A stretch of 22,757 nucleotides of DNA from assembly GCA_040307715.1 (NCBI GenBank), contig JAWRJC010000031.1, positions 1-22,757 on the forward strand. The letters run 5' to 3'. The position numbers and the translations under genes are program-made. This DNA is from RUG13615 sp040307715. Lineage in GTDB: Bacteria > Bacillota > Clostridia > Peptostreptococcales > Anaerovoracaceae. The notes below the pieces were generated by a model, which was not told the DNA's origin, searched no databases, and worked only from the letters and a program-made list of their open reading frames with translations. Below are positions 7,164 to 14,752 of this stretch, one piece after another (position 1 is the first letter of the stretch; the number at the start of each line of letters is the position of its first letter).

Positions 7164-7179
7164 TACGGGAGGAAGCAAC

Positions 7180-8028
7180 GTGATCGAAAACATCAACTGG
7201 TATCCCGGCCATATGAAGAAGACCCGGGAGCTGATCCGGGACAACTTGAAAGCAGTGGATGCGGCGGTCGAAGTGATCGACGCCAGGATCCCCGTATCCA
7301 GCCGCAACCCTGTAATTGATGAACTGCTGGGGCAGAAAACCCGCCTGATCGCTTTCAACAAGAGCGATCTTGCCGATGAAGAAGCCAACAAAGCATGGCT
7401 GACGTTTTTCCGTACACAGAGTGTAACGGCTGTCATGACGAACTGCAACCGCGGAGACGGAGTCAAGCAGCTGCTGGCCAGACTGGCGGAGGAAGAGAAC
7501 CGCAAGTTCGGCAGGGCGGAACACCATCGGCCGTTCCGGCTGATGATCGTCGGCGTGCCGAATGTTGGAAAGTCTTCGCTCATCAACCGGCTGACGGGAC
7601 GCAAGAGTACGAAGGTAGGAGATCGTCCGGGCGTGACAAAAGGCAAGCAGTGGCTGACGCTTTCGAACGGGATGCAGCTGCTCGATACGCCGGGGATCCT
7701 TTGGCCGAAATTCGAGGATCCCAACGTCGGAATGAAACTCGCCTACTGCGGCAGCATCAAAGACGAGATCCTGGACCGGGCGGATCTGGCGCTGGAACTG
7801 ATCGGCGAACTGTGCGGGCAGTATCCGGAAGACCTGTGTGCCAGATATAAACTGGAAGAGATCGGGGAGACACCGCTTGACACGATGGAGGCGATCGCGA
7901 TGAAACGCGGGTTCCTGATGCCCGGCAAACGGATCGATTACGAGCGCACGGCGAGGGTCGTGCTGGACGAATTCCGCAGCGGGACGATCGGTCGTATCAC
8001 ATTGGAATTGCCGCCGGTGGGCAAGTGA
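7180..8028 (+). CDS. rbgA: ribosome biogenesis GTPase YlqF/RbgA
   Basis: RbgA is a cytosolic GTPase needed for late assembly of the 50S subunit. The 282-residue product equals the B. subtilis length and shows the circular permutation of this class: the G4 motif NKSD (60-63) comes before G1 GVPNVGKS (125-132) and G3 DTPG (169-172). The N terminus INWYPGHMKKTRE and the C-terminal YERTARVVLDEFRSGTIGRITLE helical region are typical. The start is GTG at 7180, with GGGAGGA at 7167-7173. It follows its own promoter and leader hairpin. rnhB follows after 34 bases, the usual Firmicutes arrangement, although rplS, normally nearby, is separated by the opposite-strand pair. Confidence 0.95.
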   Translation: MIENINWYPGHMKKTRELIRDNLKAVDAAVEVIDARIPVSSRNPVIDELLGQKTRLIAFNKSDLADEEANKAWLTFFRTQSVTAVMTNCNRGDGVKQLLARLAEEENRKFGRAEHHRPFRLMIVGVPNVGKSSLINRLTGRKSTKVGDRPGVTKGKQWLTLSNGMQLLDTPGILWPKFEDPNVGMKLAYCGSIKDEILDRADLALELIGELCGQYPEDLCARYKLEEIGETPLDTMEAIAMKRGFLMPGKRIDYERTARVVLDEFRSGTIGRITLELPPVGK

Positions 8029-8062
8029 CCGGCACCCATGTTTAAGGAGGGAGCAGGCTGTT

Positions 8063-8767
8063 ATGACGAAGGCAGAGCGGGAGCAGATGCTCCGCGAGAA
8101 ACTGGCAGCAATGAAAGCGTTCGAACGCGGCGCGGTGGAGGAACTGGCCGGGAAACGCCCGGACGCAGGAGAAAAAGAAGCGGCACCGTTTTATATTGCA
8201 GGTGTCGACGAGGTGGGGCGCGGTCCGCTCGCGGGACCTGTGGTGACCTGCTGCGTCATCCTGCCGGCGGATTTTGCGCTGCTGGGGGTGGACGACAGCA
8301 AGAAACTCAGTGAAAAGAAACGCACGGAGATGGCGCCGCTGATCAAGGAGCAGGCGCTTGCATACGGGTTCGGGATGGCGGACGAAAAGGTCATCGACCG
8401 GATCAATATCCTGAATGCGACCAAAGGCGCGATGCGTGTCGCATGTCTGGAAGCGGATAAGATGCTGCGGGAAAAGACCGGACACGGGATCGACTGCCTG
8501 CTGATCGATGCCGTACACCTCGACGATCTGCCGTTCCCGCAGAAATCCATCATCAAAGGAGACGCGAAAAGTATCAGCATCGCGGCAGCATCGATCCTTG
8601 CGAAAGTCACCCGGGACAGCATGATGATCAAGTATGCGGATGAGTATCCCGGGTATGCGTTTGAGAAGAACAAAGGATACGGGACAGCCGCTCATTACGA
8701 GGGGCTGCGCGCGCAGGGGCCGTGCCCGATCCACAGAATGTCCTTTTTGAAGAATTTCATCAGGTGA
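8063..8767 (+). CDS. rnhB: ribonuclease HII
   Basis: This nuclease cuts RNA in RNA-DNA hybrids and starts removal of ribonucleotides misincorporated into DNA. The 234-residue product has a short charged N-terminal helix (1-40) and the RNase HII core: GVDEVGRGPLAGPVV with acidic D49 and E50, then LLIDAVHLD with D149, SISIAAASILAKVTRD, and FEKNKGYGTAAHYEGL near the end. Family members often read DEAGRG; here it is DEVGRG. AAGGAGG at 8043-8049 lies 13 bases before the ATG, rather far but the only good site. It is probably co-transcribed with rbgA. Confidence 0.95.
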   Translation: MTKAEREQMLREKLAAMKAFERGAVEELAGKRPDAGEKEAAPFYIAGVDEVGRGPLAGPVVTCCVILPADFALLGVDDSKKLSEKKRTEMAPLIKEQALAYGFGMADEKVIDRINILNATKGAMRVACLEADKMLREKTGHGIDCLLIDAVHLDDLPFPQKSIIKGDAKSISIAAASILAKVTRDSMMIKYADEYPGYAFEKNKGYGTAAHYEGLRAQGPCPIHRMSFLKNFIR

Positions 8768-8824
8768 TAATCAGGTAATATATAAATATGGTAAGCAATG
8801 TGAGACGCGAGGGGGAAAAGCGGT

Positions 8825-9838
8825 ATGAGTGAGATCAGAGAAATCCGGCTGACCGATATCAAAGGGATCCGCGTGGGCCATGCGCAGAATGAAGAGGGCG
8901 GCACGGGCTGCACGGCTATCATCTGTGACGGCGGCGCCGCAGCAAGCGTTGACGTGCGCGGCGGCGGTCCCGCCTCCCGGGAGACCGAACTGCTCCGCCC
9001 CGAAAAACTGGTGCAGCAGATCCACTGTGTCATGCTCTCCGGCGGCAGCGCGTACGGGCTTGAAGCCGGCGACGGCGCGATGCAGTACCTGGAGGAAAAG
9101 GGCATCGGCTTTGATGTGGGGATCGGCATCGTTCCGATCGTCTGCGGTGCGTCCTGCTTTGACCTTGTGGTCGGCGATCCGAAATGCCGTCCGGACAAAG
9201 CGATGGGCTATGCAGCCTGCGTGGCGTCCGAAGCCGGGGCAGAGCCTGCGATGGGCAATGTTGGGGCAGGGACCGGCGCGACCGTCGGGAAGTTCCTCGG
9301 GCTTGATTACATGGTCAAGACCGGGCTCGGCATCTACGCGGTGCAGGCGGGCGATGTGCAGTGTGCTGCGCTGGTCGTTGTCAATGCGCTCGGCGATGTG
9401 ATCGATTACGACACCGGCAAAACGATCGCCGGTCTGCTCAATGAAGAAAAAACAGGCTTCCGCAGTACGGTGAAAGCCATGCATAAGGAAATCGGCAAGG
9501 ACCGCAGTGTCTACAGCGGCGAAGTGCCCGCCGGCGAAGCATCGCCCGGACCTGTCACGAACACGACGCTCGGAGTGATCATCACGAACGCGAAACTCGA
9601 CAAAGCCCAGTGCAGCAAACTGGCGCAGATCGCGCACAACGGCTACGCCAGGACGATCGAGCCGGTCCACACAAGTGCGGACGGCGATACAGTATTCGTG
9701 CTGGCGACAGGGGAAACAGATGCCGCCCCGGACTGTCTCGGCGCGCTTGCGACGGAAGTTATGGGCCGCGCGGTCAATAAGGCGGCGCGGGAGGCGGTCT
9801 CCGCATACGGGCTCAAAGCGGCGCGGGATTTCCTGTAA
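8825..9838 (+). CDS. P1 family (S58, DmpA-like) peptidase
   Basis: This belongs to the Ntn-type, self-cleaving family that includes the L-aminopeptidase/D-esterase DmpA and beta-aminopeptidases. The 337-residue product starts with the hallmark LTDIKGIRVGHAQ, followed by GCTAIICDGGAAASVDVRGG, MLSGGSAYGLEAGDG and GNVGAGTGATVGK. The segment VTNTTLGVIITNAKL (T247 or T248) lies where the family autoprocessing nucleophile is expected, so the nucleophile here is probably Thr rather than Ser. GAGGGGG at 8809-8815 supports ATG 8825. No signal peptide is seen, so it is cytosolic. It follows rnhB by 57 bases and may share its transcript; a weak AT-rich -10-like TATAAA lies between them. The substrate is unknown. 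Confidence 0.88.
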   Translation: MSEIREIRLTDIKGIRVGHAQNEEGGTGCTAIICDGGAAASVDVRGGGPASRETELLRPEKLVQQIHCVMLSGGSAYGLEAGDGAMQYLEEKGIGFDVGIGIVPIVCGASCFDLVVGDPKCRPDKAMGYAACVASEAGAEPAMGNVGAGTGATVGKFLGLDYMVKTGLGIYAVQAGDVQCAALVVVNALGDVIDYDTGKTIAGLLNEEKTGFRSTVKAMHKEIGKDRSVYSGEVPAGEASPGPVTNTTLGVIITNAKLDKAQCSKLAQIAHNGYARTIEPVHTSADGDTVFVLATGETDAAPDCLGALATEVMGRAVNKAAREAVSAYGLKAARDFL

Positions 9839-9900
9839 AACGGGAATGCACGGCTGCTGCCGAAAAAACAAATTAAAACATAATTTTCTGAATTAGATGA

Positions 9901-9963
9901 TTGCTTAATTAACGAATCGTTGTATAATCAAGACAACATCCGTGTTTTTTCGTATAGTATAAT
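9901..9963 (+). promoter_or_regulatory. fhs promoter region with two -10 boxes
   Basis: TTGCTT (9901-9906) lies 16 bases before TATAAT (9923-9928). A second perfect TATAAT is at 9958-9963 but lacks a good -35. The first is the stronger candidate and would give a leader of about 67 bases; the second a leader of about 32. Confidence 0.65.
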
Positions 9964-10001
9964 CAGATAGTATTTACATTTTGCGAATGGAGGAAATGCC
10001 C

Positions 10002-11678
10002 ATGGAAATCAAAACCGATATCGAGATCGCACAGGCCACTAAAATGGATAAAATCATGGATGTAGCTAAAGCGGCCGGCATCGATGAGAGTTATGTAGAA
10101 CTGTATGGTAACTATAAAGCGAAAATCGACTACAATCTGCTGAACGACAGAAAAGACGTCCCGAACGGCAAACTGATTCTGGTGACGGCGATCACCCCGA
10201 CGCCCGCCGGCGAAGGCAAGACCACGACCACGGTCGGCCTGGCGGACGGTATGAAAAAGATCGGCAAAAATGTCGTCGTGGCGCTCCGCGAGCCTTCGCT
10301 CGGCCCGGTCTTCGGGATCAAGGGAGGCGCGGCAGGCGGCGGCTATGCACAGGTCGTTCCCATGGAAGATATCAACCTGCACTTCACCGGCGACATGCAT
10401 GCCATCGGCGCGGCAAACAACCTGCTCGCGGCGATGCTGGACAACCATATCCAGCAGGGCAACGCGCTGAACATCGACGTTAAGCAGATCACCTGGAGAC
10501 GCTGCGTCGACATGAACGACCGTCAGCTGCGCAACATCGTGGACGGTCTGGGCGGCAAGATGCAGGGTGTTCCCAGAGAAGACGGATTTGACATCACCGT
10601 TGCCAGCGAGATCATGGCGATCCTCTGCCTGGCGAAAGATATCGACGATCTGAAGGCGCGCATTTCCCGCATCGTCGTCGGTTACACCTTTGCCGGCGAA
10701 CCTGTTACAGCGGGCGATCTGAAGGCACAGGGCGCAATGACGGCGCTCCTGAAAGACGCTCTCAAGCCCAATCTGGTCCAGACGCTGGAGCACACCCCGG
10801 CGTTTGTCCACGGCGGTCCGTTCGCCAATATCGCACACGGCTGCAACTCTGTGATGGCGACAAAGATGGCGCTGAAAATCGGCGATTACGTCGTTACAGA
10901 AGCCGGCTTCGGTGCGGACCTCGGTGCGGAGAAATTCCTCGACATCAAGTGCCGCATGGCGGGGCTCAAGCCGTCGGCAGTCGTCCTCGTTGCGACCGTC
11001 CGTGCGCTCAAACACCACGGCGGTGTAGCGAAAGCAGACCTCAATAAAGAAAACCTCGAAGCCCTGGAAAAGGGTCTTCCGAACCTGCTCCAGCACGTCA
11101 AGAACATGACCACCGTCTACAAACTGCCCACAGTCGTCGCAATCAATGCGTTCCCGACAGACACAAAGGCGGAACTCGATCTGGTTGAAGCGAAGTGCAA
11201 GGAACTGGGCGTCAACGTCGCGCTGTCCGAAGTCTGGGCGAAGGGCGGCGAAGGCGGCGTCGCGCTGGCGGAAGAAGTCGTGCGCCTCTGTGAAGAGCCG
11301 AATGACTTCTCCTACAGTTATGAGCTCGACGGCACGATCGAAGAAAAACTCGAACAGATCGCAAAGAAGGTTTATCACGCGGACGGCGTTGCATTCCTGC
11401 CGAATGCGAAAAAGCAGATGGACCAGCTCGAAAAACTGGGCTTCGGCGGTCTGCCGATCTGCGTAGCCAAGACGCAGTATTCCTTCTCCGACGATGCAGC
11501 GCTGCTCGGCGCGCCGCAGGGCTTCACCGTTACAGTCAGGAATATCAAAGTCTCCGCAGGCGCGGGCTTCATCGTGGCGCTCACCGGCGATATCATGACG
11601 ATGCCGGGGCTGCCCAAAGCACCGGCGGCGGAACGCATCGACGTCGACAGCACCGGTAAGATCTCCGGCCTGTTCTAA
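10002..11678 (+). CDS. fhs: formate-tetrahydrofolate ligase
   Basis: This enzyme joins formate to tetrahydrofolate using ATP to make 10-formyl-tetrahydrofolate. It is the entry to the methyl branch of the Wood-Ljungdahl pathway and a one-carbon source for purines. The 558-residue product is full length. It has the P-loop TPTPAGEGKTT (residues 65-75) and the family signatures EPSLGPVFGIKGGAAGGGYA and INLHFTGDMHA, then FVHGGPFANIAHGCNS and VVTEAGFGADLGAEKF. The frame opens at a TTG at 9981, but GGAGG at 9989-9993 lies eight bases before ATG 10002. It heads the fhs-fchA-folD cluster. No other acetogenesis gene is in the window, so its direction and role remain open. Confidence 0.97.
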   Translation: MEIKTDIEIAQATKMDKIMDVAKAAGIDESYVELYGNYKAKIDYNLLNDRKDVPNGKLILVTAITPTPAGEGKTTTTVGLADGMKKIGKNVVVALREPSLGPVFGIKGGAAGGGYAQVVPMEDINLHFTGDMHAIGAANNLLAAMLDNHIQQGNALNIDVKQITWRRCVDMNDRQLRNIVDGLGGKMQGVPREDGFDITVASEIMAILCLAKDIDDLKARISRIVVGYTFAGEPVTAGDLKAQGAMTALLKDALKPNLVQTLEHTPAFVHGGPFANIAHGCNSVMATKMALKIGDYVVTEAGFGADLGAEKFLDIKCRMAGLKPSAVVLVATVRALKHHGGVAKADLNKENLEALEKGLPNLLQHVKNMTTVYKLPTVVAINAFPTDTKAELDLVEAKCKELGVNVALSEVWAKGGEGGVALAEEVVRLCEEPNDFSYSYELDGTIEEKLEQIAKKVYHADGVAFLPNAKKQMDQLEKLGFGGLPICVAKTQYSFSDDAALLGAPQGFTVTVRNIKVSAGAGFIVALTGDIMTMPGLPKAPAAERIDVDSTGKISGLF

Positions 11679-11698
11679 GGCGGCAAAAAGGTACGTAT

Positions 11699-11732
11699 GA
11701 CCCGGGAACAGGCAGTTGTCTGTTTCCGGGTC
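11699..11732 (+). promoter_or_regulatory. strong intercistronic hairpin between fhs and fchA
   Basis: GACCCGGGAACAG (11699-11711) pairs over all 13 positions (one G-U) with CTGTTTCCGGGTC (11720-11732) around an eight-base loop. Only TTGT follows, so it is at best a poor terminator. It may stabilise the 3' end of the fhs message or attenuate the downstream genes. Confidence 0.7.
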
Positions 11733-11777
11733 TTGTCAAATAGGCATCAAAACGGACAGGAAAGGAATGTGAGAGAT

Positions 11778-12407
11778 ATGGAAGATATGACAAGAGAAAG
11801 CTGCAGACAGTTCGTCGAAGTGCTGGCGAGCAGTGCCCCGACACCGGGCGGCGGCGGGGCTTCCGCACTGGTCGGCGCTGTTGCGGCCGCCCTTGGGAAT
11901 ATGGTCGGTTCGCTGACCGTCGGCAAGAAAAAGTATGCTGACGTGGAGGATGAAATCAAAGCGCTTATGGAGAAGTCCGCGGCGCTGCAGGAAAGACTCC
12001 TCGACCTGGTGCAGAAAGATGCCGAAGTCTTCGCACCGCTCGCGGCGGCATACGGGATGCCCAAGGAGACGGAAAAGCAGAAGGCGGAAAAAGAACGGGT
12101 CATGGAGGCGTGTCTCAACGATGCGTGCAGCGTACCGATCATGATCATGGAGGCCTGCTGCGAAGCGATCGACATGGCGGCGGAGTTCGCGGCAAAAGGC
12201 AGCAGACTCGCGCTGTCCGATGCCGGTGTCAGCGCCGTCCTGGCGGGTGCCGCACTGGAAGGGGCAAGCCTCAATGTATTCATCAACACCGGTTCGATGA
12301 AAGACCGCATCAATGCGCAGGCGCTTGAAGCGAAAGCGAACGGCATGCTCGACGCTTATGCGGTGCGCGCGGAAGAAGTCTTCCGGCAGGTCAGAGAAGC
12401 ACTGTGA
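11778..12407 (+). CDS. fchA: methenyltetrahydrofolate cyclohydrolase / cyclodeaminase family
   Basis: This belongs to the formiminotransferase-cyclodeaminase family. In this context it most likely interconverts 5,10-methenyl-tetrahydrofolate and 10-formyl-tetrahydrofolate. The 209-residue all-helical product has the family motif APTPGGGGASALVGAVAAAL near residues 20-39, then GNMVGSLTVGKKKY and the late LNVFINTGSMKD. The frame opens at 11697, but ATG 11778 gives the normal N terminus and follows AAAGGA at 11761-11766. It lies between fhs and folD, with only 22 bases to folD. As the neighbouring FolD lacks cyclohydrolase residues, this protein probably supplies that activity. Formimino-tetrahydrofolate cyclodeaminase is the alternative, but no histidine-degradation gene is nearby. 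Confidence 0.9.
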   Translation: MEDMTRESCRQFVEVLASSAPTPGGGGASALVGAVAAALGNMVGSLTVGKKKYADVEDEIKALMEKSAALQERLLDLVQKDAEVFAPLAAAYGMPKETEKQKAEKERVMEACLNDACSVPIMIMEACCEAIDMAAEFAAKGSRLALSDAGVSAVLAGAALEGASLNVFINTGSMKDRINAQALEAKANGMLDAYAVRAEEVFRQVREAL

Positions 12408-12429
12408 TCAAATAGAGAAAGGAAGAACA

Positions 12430-13278
12430 ATGGCTACAGTATTATCCGGAAAAGAAGTCACCGCTGCGCTGAATGAAAACCTGAAAGCGCGCGTCGCAGC
12501 ATTGCAGGAAAAGGGCGTTACTCCGTGTCTGGCGATCGTCCGCCTGGGAGAAGAGCCCGGTGACATGGCCTATGAGCGCGGCGCCATGAAGCGGGCGGAG
12601 ACCATCGGCATCACAGTGAAACAGTATGTCCTTTCCAGAGATGTCGATCAGGCATCGCTCCTTACTGTCATTGAAGAAATCAACGAAGATCCTGCGATCC
12701 ACGGGGCGCTTCTGTTAAGACCGTTTCCCGCGCAGATCGATGATCAGACCGTGCGTAACGCCTTGCTGCCGGAGAAGGATATGGACGGCGTCACGGACGG
12801 TTCCATGGCAGGTGTATTTACGAGCACACCGCTCGGCTACGCCCCCTGTACAGCGGAAGCCTGCATGGCGGTCCTCGAACACTATGGCATCGATCCTAAG
12901 GGCATGCGGACAACGGTCATCGGCCGCAGCCTCGTCATCGGCAAACCGGTCGCGATGATGCTGCTCAAAAAGAACGCGACCGTCACCATCTGCCACACCA
13001 GAACGAAAGATATGGCAGAGGAGACCAGACGCGCCGAACTCGTGATCGCGGCGGCCGGCAAGGCGAAGATGGTGACGGCGGACATGCTGTCGGAAGGGCA
13101 GATCGTCATCGACGTCGGCGTCAACATGGGGGAGGACGGCAAACTGTGCGGCGATGTGGACTATGCGGCTGCAGAGCCGCTGGTGCAGGCGATCACACCT
13201 GTTCCGGGCGGTGTCGGGACCGTGACGAGTTCTATTCTGATGCGGCACGTCGTTGAAGCGGCAGAAGCGCTTCGGTAG
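12430..13278 (+). CDS. folD: methylenetetrahydrofolate dehydrogenase (FolD), probably without cyclohydrolase activity
   Basis: FolD usually oxidises 5,10-methylene-tetrahydrofolate with NAD(P) and hydrolyses the methenyl product. The 282-residue protein has an intact dinucleotide-binding domain (VIGRSLVIGKPVAMMLL, NATVTICHTRTKD) and the C-terminal TPVPGGVGTVTSSIL. The N-terminal active site is altered. The catalytic Tyr is kept (Y48), but the Lys four residues later (E. coli K54) is Ala52. The Gln of the QLPLP motif (E. coli Q98) is Leu96 in LLLRPFP. The KDMDG aspartates remain. Loss of the Lys in studied FolD proteins abolishes cyclohydrolase but can leave dehydrogenase activity. ATG 12430 follows AAAGGAAG; upstream frame to 12313 is inside fchA. 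Operon partner of fhs and fchA. Confidence 0.93.
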   Translation: MATVLSGKEVTAALNENLKARVAALQEKGVTPCLAIVRLGEEPGDMAYERGAMKRAETIGITVKQYVLSRDVDQASLLTVIEEINEDPAIHGALLLRPFPAQIDDQTVRNALLPEKDMDGVTDGSMAGVFTSTPLGYAPCTAEACMAVLEHYGIDPKGMRTTVIGRSLVIGKPVAMMLLKKNATVTICHTRTKDMAEETRRAELVIAAAGKAKMVTADMLSEGQIVIDVGVNMGEDGKLCGDVDYAAAEPLVQAITPVPGGVGTVTSSILMRHVVEAAEALR

Positions 13279-13282
13279 AAAT

Positions 13283-13304
13283 TAATATACATAGATCTAT
13301 ATTA
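13283..13304. repeat. inverted repeat at the larB start
   Basis: TAATATA (13283-13289) and TATATTA (13298-13304) are inverted copies around eight bases, and ATAGATCTAT (13291-13300) inside is a perfect palindrome. The right arm reaches the A of the larB ATG. No Shine-Dalgarno is present in this stretch. It might be an operator or an mRNA hairpin covering the start. Confidence 0.5.
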
Positions 13305-14041
13305 TGTCAAATAACGGAAAGCACTACGACAACAACAAAAAGGACGTCCGGACCGTCGATCTTGGCTTTGCGCATCTGGACGGCGACCGCGCCGCCAGGA
13401 CCGGTGAACCGGAGACGGTCTTCTGTGAGGGCAAAACGCCGGCGCAGGTCGCGGAGATCATGGAAGCGCTCCTCACTATGCACCCGGAGGCCAACATCAT
13501 GGGCACCCGGGCAGACGAGGCTGCTTATCAGGCGGTCAGGGAGCGGATCCCTGCCGTCTGCTATGACACTGCTGCGCGTGTCCTCTATGTGCGGCGCACT
13601 GCGAAAACCGACGGCCGCAGGGTCGCGGTCGTCAGCGCGGGCACAGCGGACATGCCGGTGGCGGAAGAGGCTGCCCTTTGCGTTTCCCTGTTCGGGCACG
13701 ATGTTGTGAAAGTGTACGATGTCGGTGTCGCGGGTGTCCACAGGCTGCTTGCCTACGAGGAGACGATCCGTGCATGTGATGTCGTGATCGTCGCTGCGGG
13801 GATGGAAGGCGCGCTTGCCAGTGTGGTCGGCGGTCTTGTCGCGGCACCGGTGATCGCAGTGCCGACCTCCGTCGGTTACGGATCGAGTTTTGACGGACTG
13901 GCCGCGCTGCTCGCCATGCTCAACAGTTGTGCGAACGGTGTCGGAGTCGTCAATATCGACAATGGATTCGGGGCTGCCTGTCTGGCGGACAAGATCCTGA
14001 AAACAGCGACCGGACAAATGCGGAACGGGGAGGAAGAATGA
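13304..14041 (+). CDS. larB: LarB, nickel-pincer cofactor biosynthesis carboxylase/hydrolase
   Basis: LarB carboxylates and hydrolyses nicotinic acid adenine dinucleotide, the first step of the nickel-pincer nucleotide cofactor of lactate racemase (LarA). The 245-residue product matches the family length. It shows LGFAHLDGDRAARTGEPETV near the start and a PurE-like domain with VVSAGTADMPVAEEA, AAGMEGALASVVGGLV and VPTSVGYGSSFDG. The C-terminal MLNSCANGVGVVNIDNGFGA holds C209, which aligns with the cysteine that binds the substrate pyridine ring in L. plantarum LarB. No Shine-Dalgarno precedes the ATG, and an inverted repeat abuts it. It follows folD by 25 bases and overlaps the LarC-like gene by an ATGA junction. 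larA and larE are not in the window. Confidence 0.9.
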   Translation: MSNNGKHYDNNKKDVRTVDLGFAHLDGDRAARTGEPETVFCEGKTPAQVAEIMEALLTMHPEANIMGTRADEAAYQAVRERIPAVCYDTAARVLYVRRTAKTDGRRVAVVSAGTADMPVAEEAALCVSLFGHDVVKVYDVGVAGVHRLLAYEETIRACDVVIVAAGMEGALASVVGGLVAAPVIAVPTSVGYGSSFDGLAALLAMLNSCANGVGVVNIDNGFGAACLADKILKTATGQMRNGEEE

Positions 14042-14736
14042 GCAGTATCTATATCGATGTGACGAACGGGATCAGCAGCGATATGGTGCTGATGGCGCTG
14101 CGCGGACTCGGCGCGGAGGCGGATCTTGCCGGAAAGATCCATCTGCATGACCATGGACATGATCACGGTCACGAACACGATCATGACCATGACCATGCGC
14201 ACACGTCTTATCAGGACGTGCTGCATATCATCGAACACAGCCATATCAGCAGCCGCGTCAAAGATACCGCCCGTGCCATCTACAGCACCATCGCCCGCGC
14301 GGAGGCGGCCGTTCACGGCGCGAGTCTTGAGACGGTCCATTTTCATGAGGTCGGGCGGCCGGAAGCGATCGTGAACATTCTTTCGATCGCGCAGGCGCTG
14401 GAAGAACTGGACGTGCAGGAAGTCTTCTGCTCCGACATCCACGACGGGCATGGAACGATCCTGTGCAGCCACGGAGAGATCCCCGTGCCGGTCCCTGCCG
14501 TCGCGGCAATGATGAAGGAATGCAGTCTCACGTTTGTGACGGACAGCGATGTGCACACGGAGATGGTCACCCCGAGCGGGCTCGGTGTGCTGATCGGGAT
14601 CGGCGCGAAAGGCGCGGCTGCCATGCCGACGGCATTTGAAGGCGCCGCCAGCGCGCTGGGGACGGGCGGACGTGATATCGGAAGAGACGGTCTTCGTATC
14701 TATTTGTCTGATCATGACCGGATTTGCGCAAAATAG
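14038..14736 (+). CDS. compact LarC1-type nickel insertion protein
   Basis: LarC is a CTP-dependent nickel insertase for the pincer cofactor. It is normally about 400 residues, in two parts, LarC1 and LarC2. This 232-residue product matches only LarC1 and is shorter than usual: about 40 residues are missing between the N-terminal motif (YIDVTNGISSDM; family YLDxFSGISGDM) and the His-rich loop. In that loop 11 His alternate with other residues from H35 to H55, a likely metal site. Later motifs are VHFHEVG followed by RPEAIVNI (family AxDSIVDI), CSHGEIPVPVPA and VTPSGLGVL. GGGGAGG at 14027-14033 supports the ATG, which overlaps the larB stop. No larC2 frame follows; the next 108 bases are regulatory. 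Nickel handling is likely; the exact role is uncertain. Confidence 0.82.
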   Translation: MSSIYIDVTNGISSDMVLMALRGLGAEADLAGKIHLHDHGHDHGHEHDHDHDHAHTSYQDVLHIIEHSHISSRVKDTARAIYSTIARAEAAVHGASLETVHFHEVGRPEAIVNILSIAQALEELDVQEVFCSDIHDGHGTILCSHGEIPVPVPAVAAMMKECSLTFVTDSDVHTEMVTPSGLGVLIGIGAKGAAAMPTAFEGAASALGTGGRDIGRDGLRIYLSDHDRICAK

Positions 14737-14752
14737 TATCGCAACAGAAATC

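Larger units (their letters stand above)
6828..7179. other. 352-base divergent intergenic region between nhaC and rbgA
   Basis: The region is AT-rich in a GC-rich neighbourhood. It holds the nhaC promoter on the minus strand, a run of phased A tracts (about 6892-6944), an inverted repeat AAAAAAAGC / GCTTTTTTT (6930-6938 and 6958-6966), the rbgA promoter (7089-7116) and a GC-rich leader hairpin (7141-7163). I see no convincing gene in 6975-7085. Confidence 0.7.

Noticed and set aside
9850..9867. CGGC-TGCT-GCCG hairpin as terminator of the P1 peptidase gene
   Set aside because: It is followed by A residues, not T, on the coding strand, and the stem is only four pairs.
9963..11378. 471-codon open frame on the minus strand
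   Set aside because: It is antisense to fhs and has no recognisable motif.
12715..12730. Third copy of the TTAAGA box inside folD
   Set aside because: TTAAGACCGTTT shares only part of the word, lacks the second half-site and lies in coding sequence.
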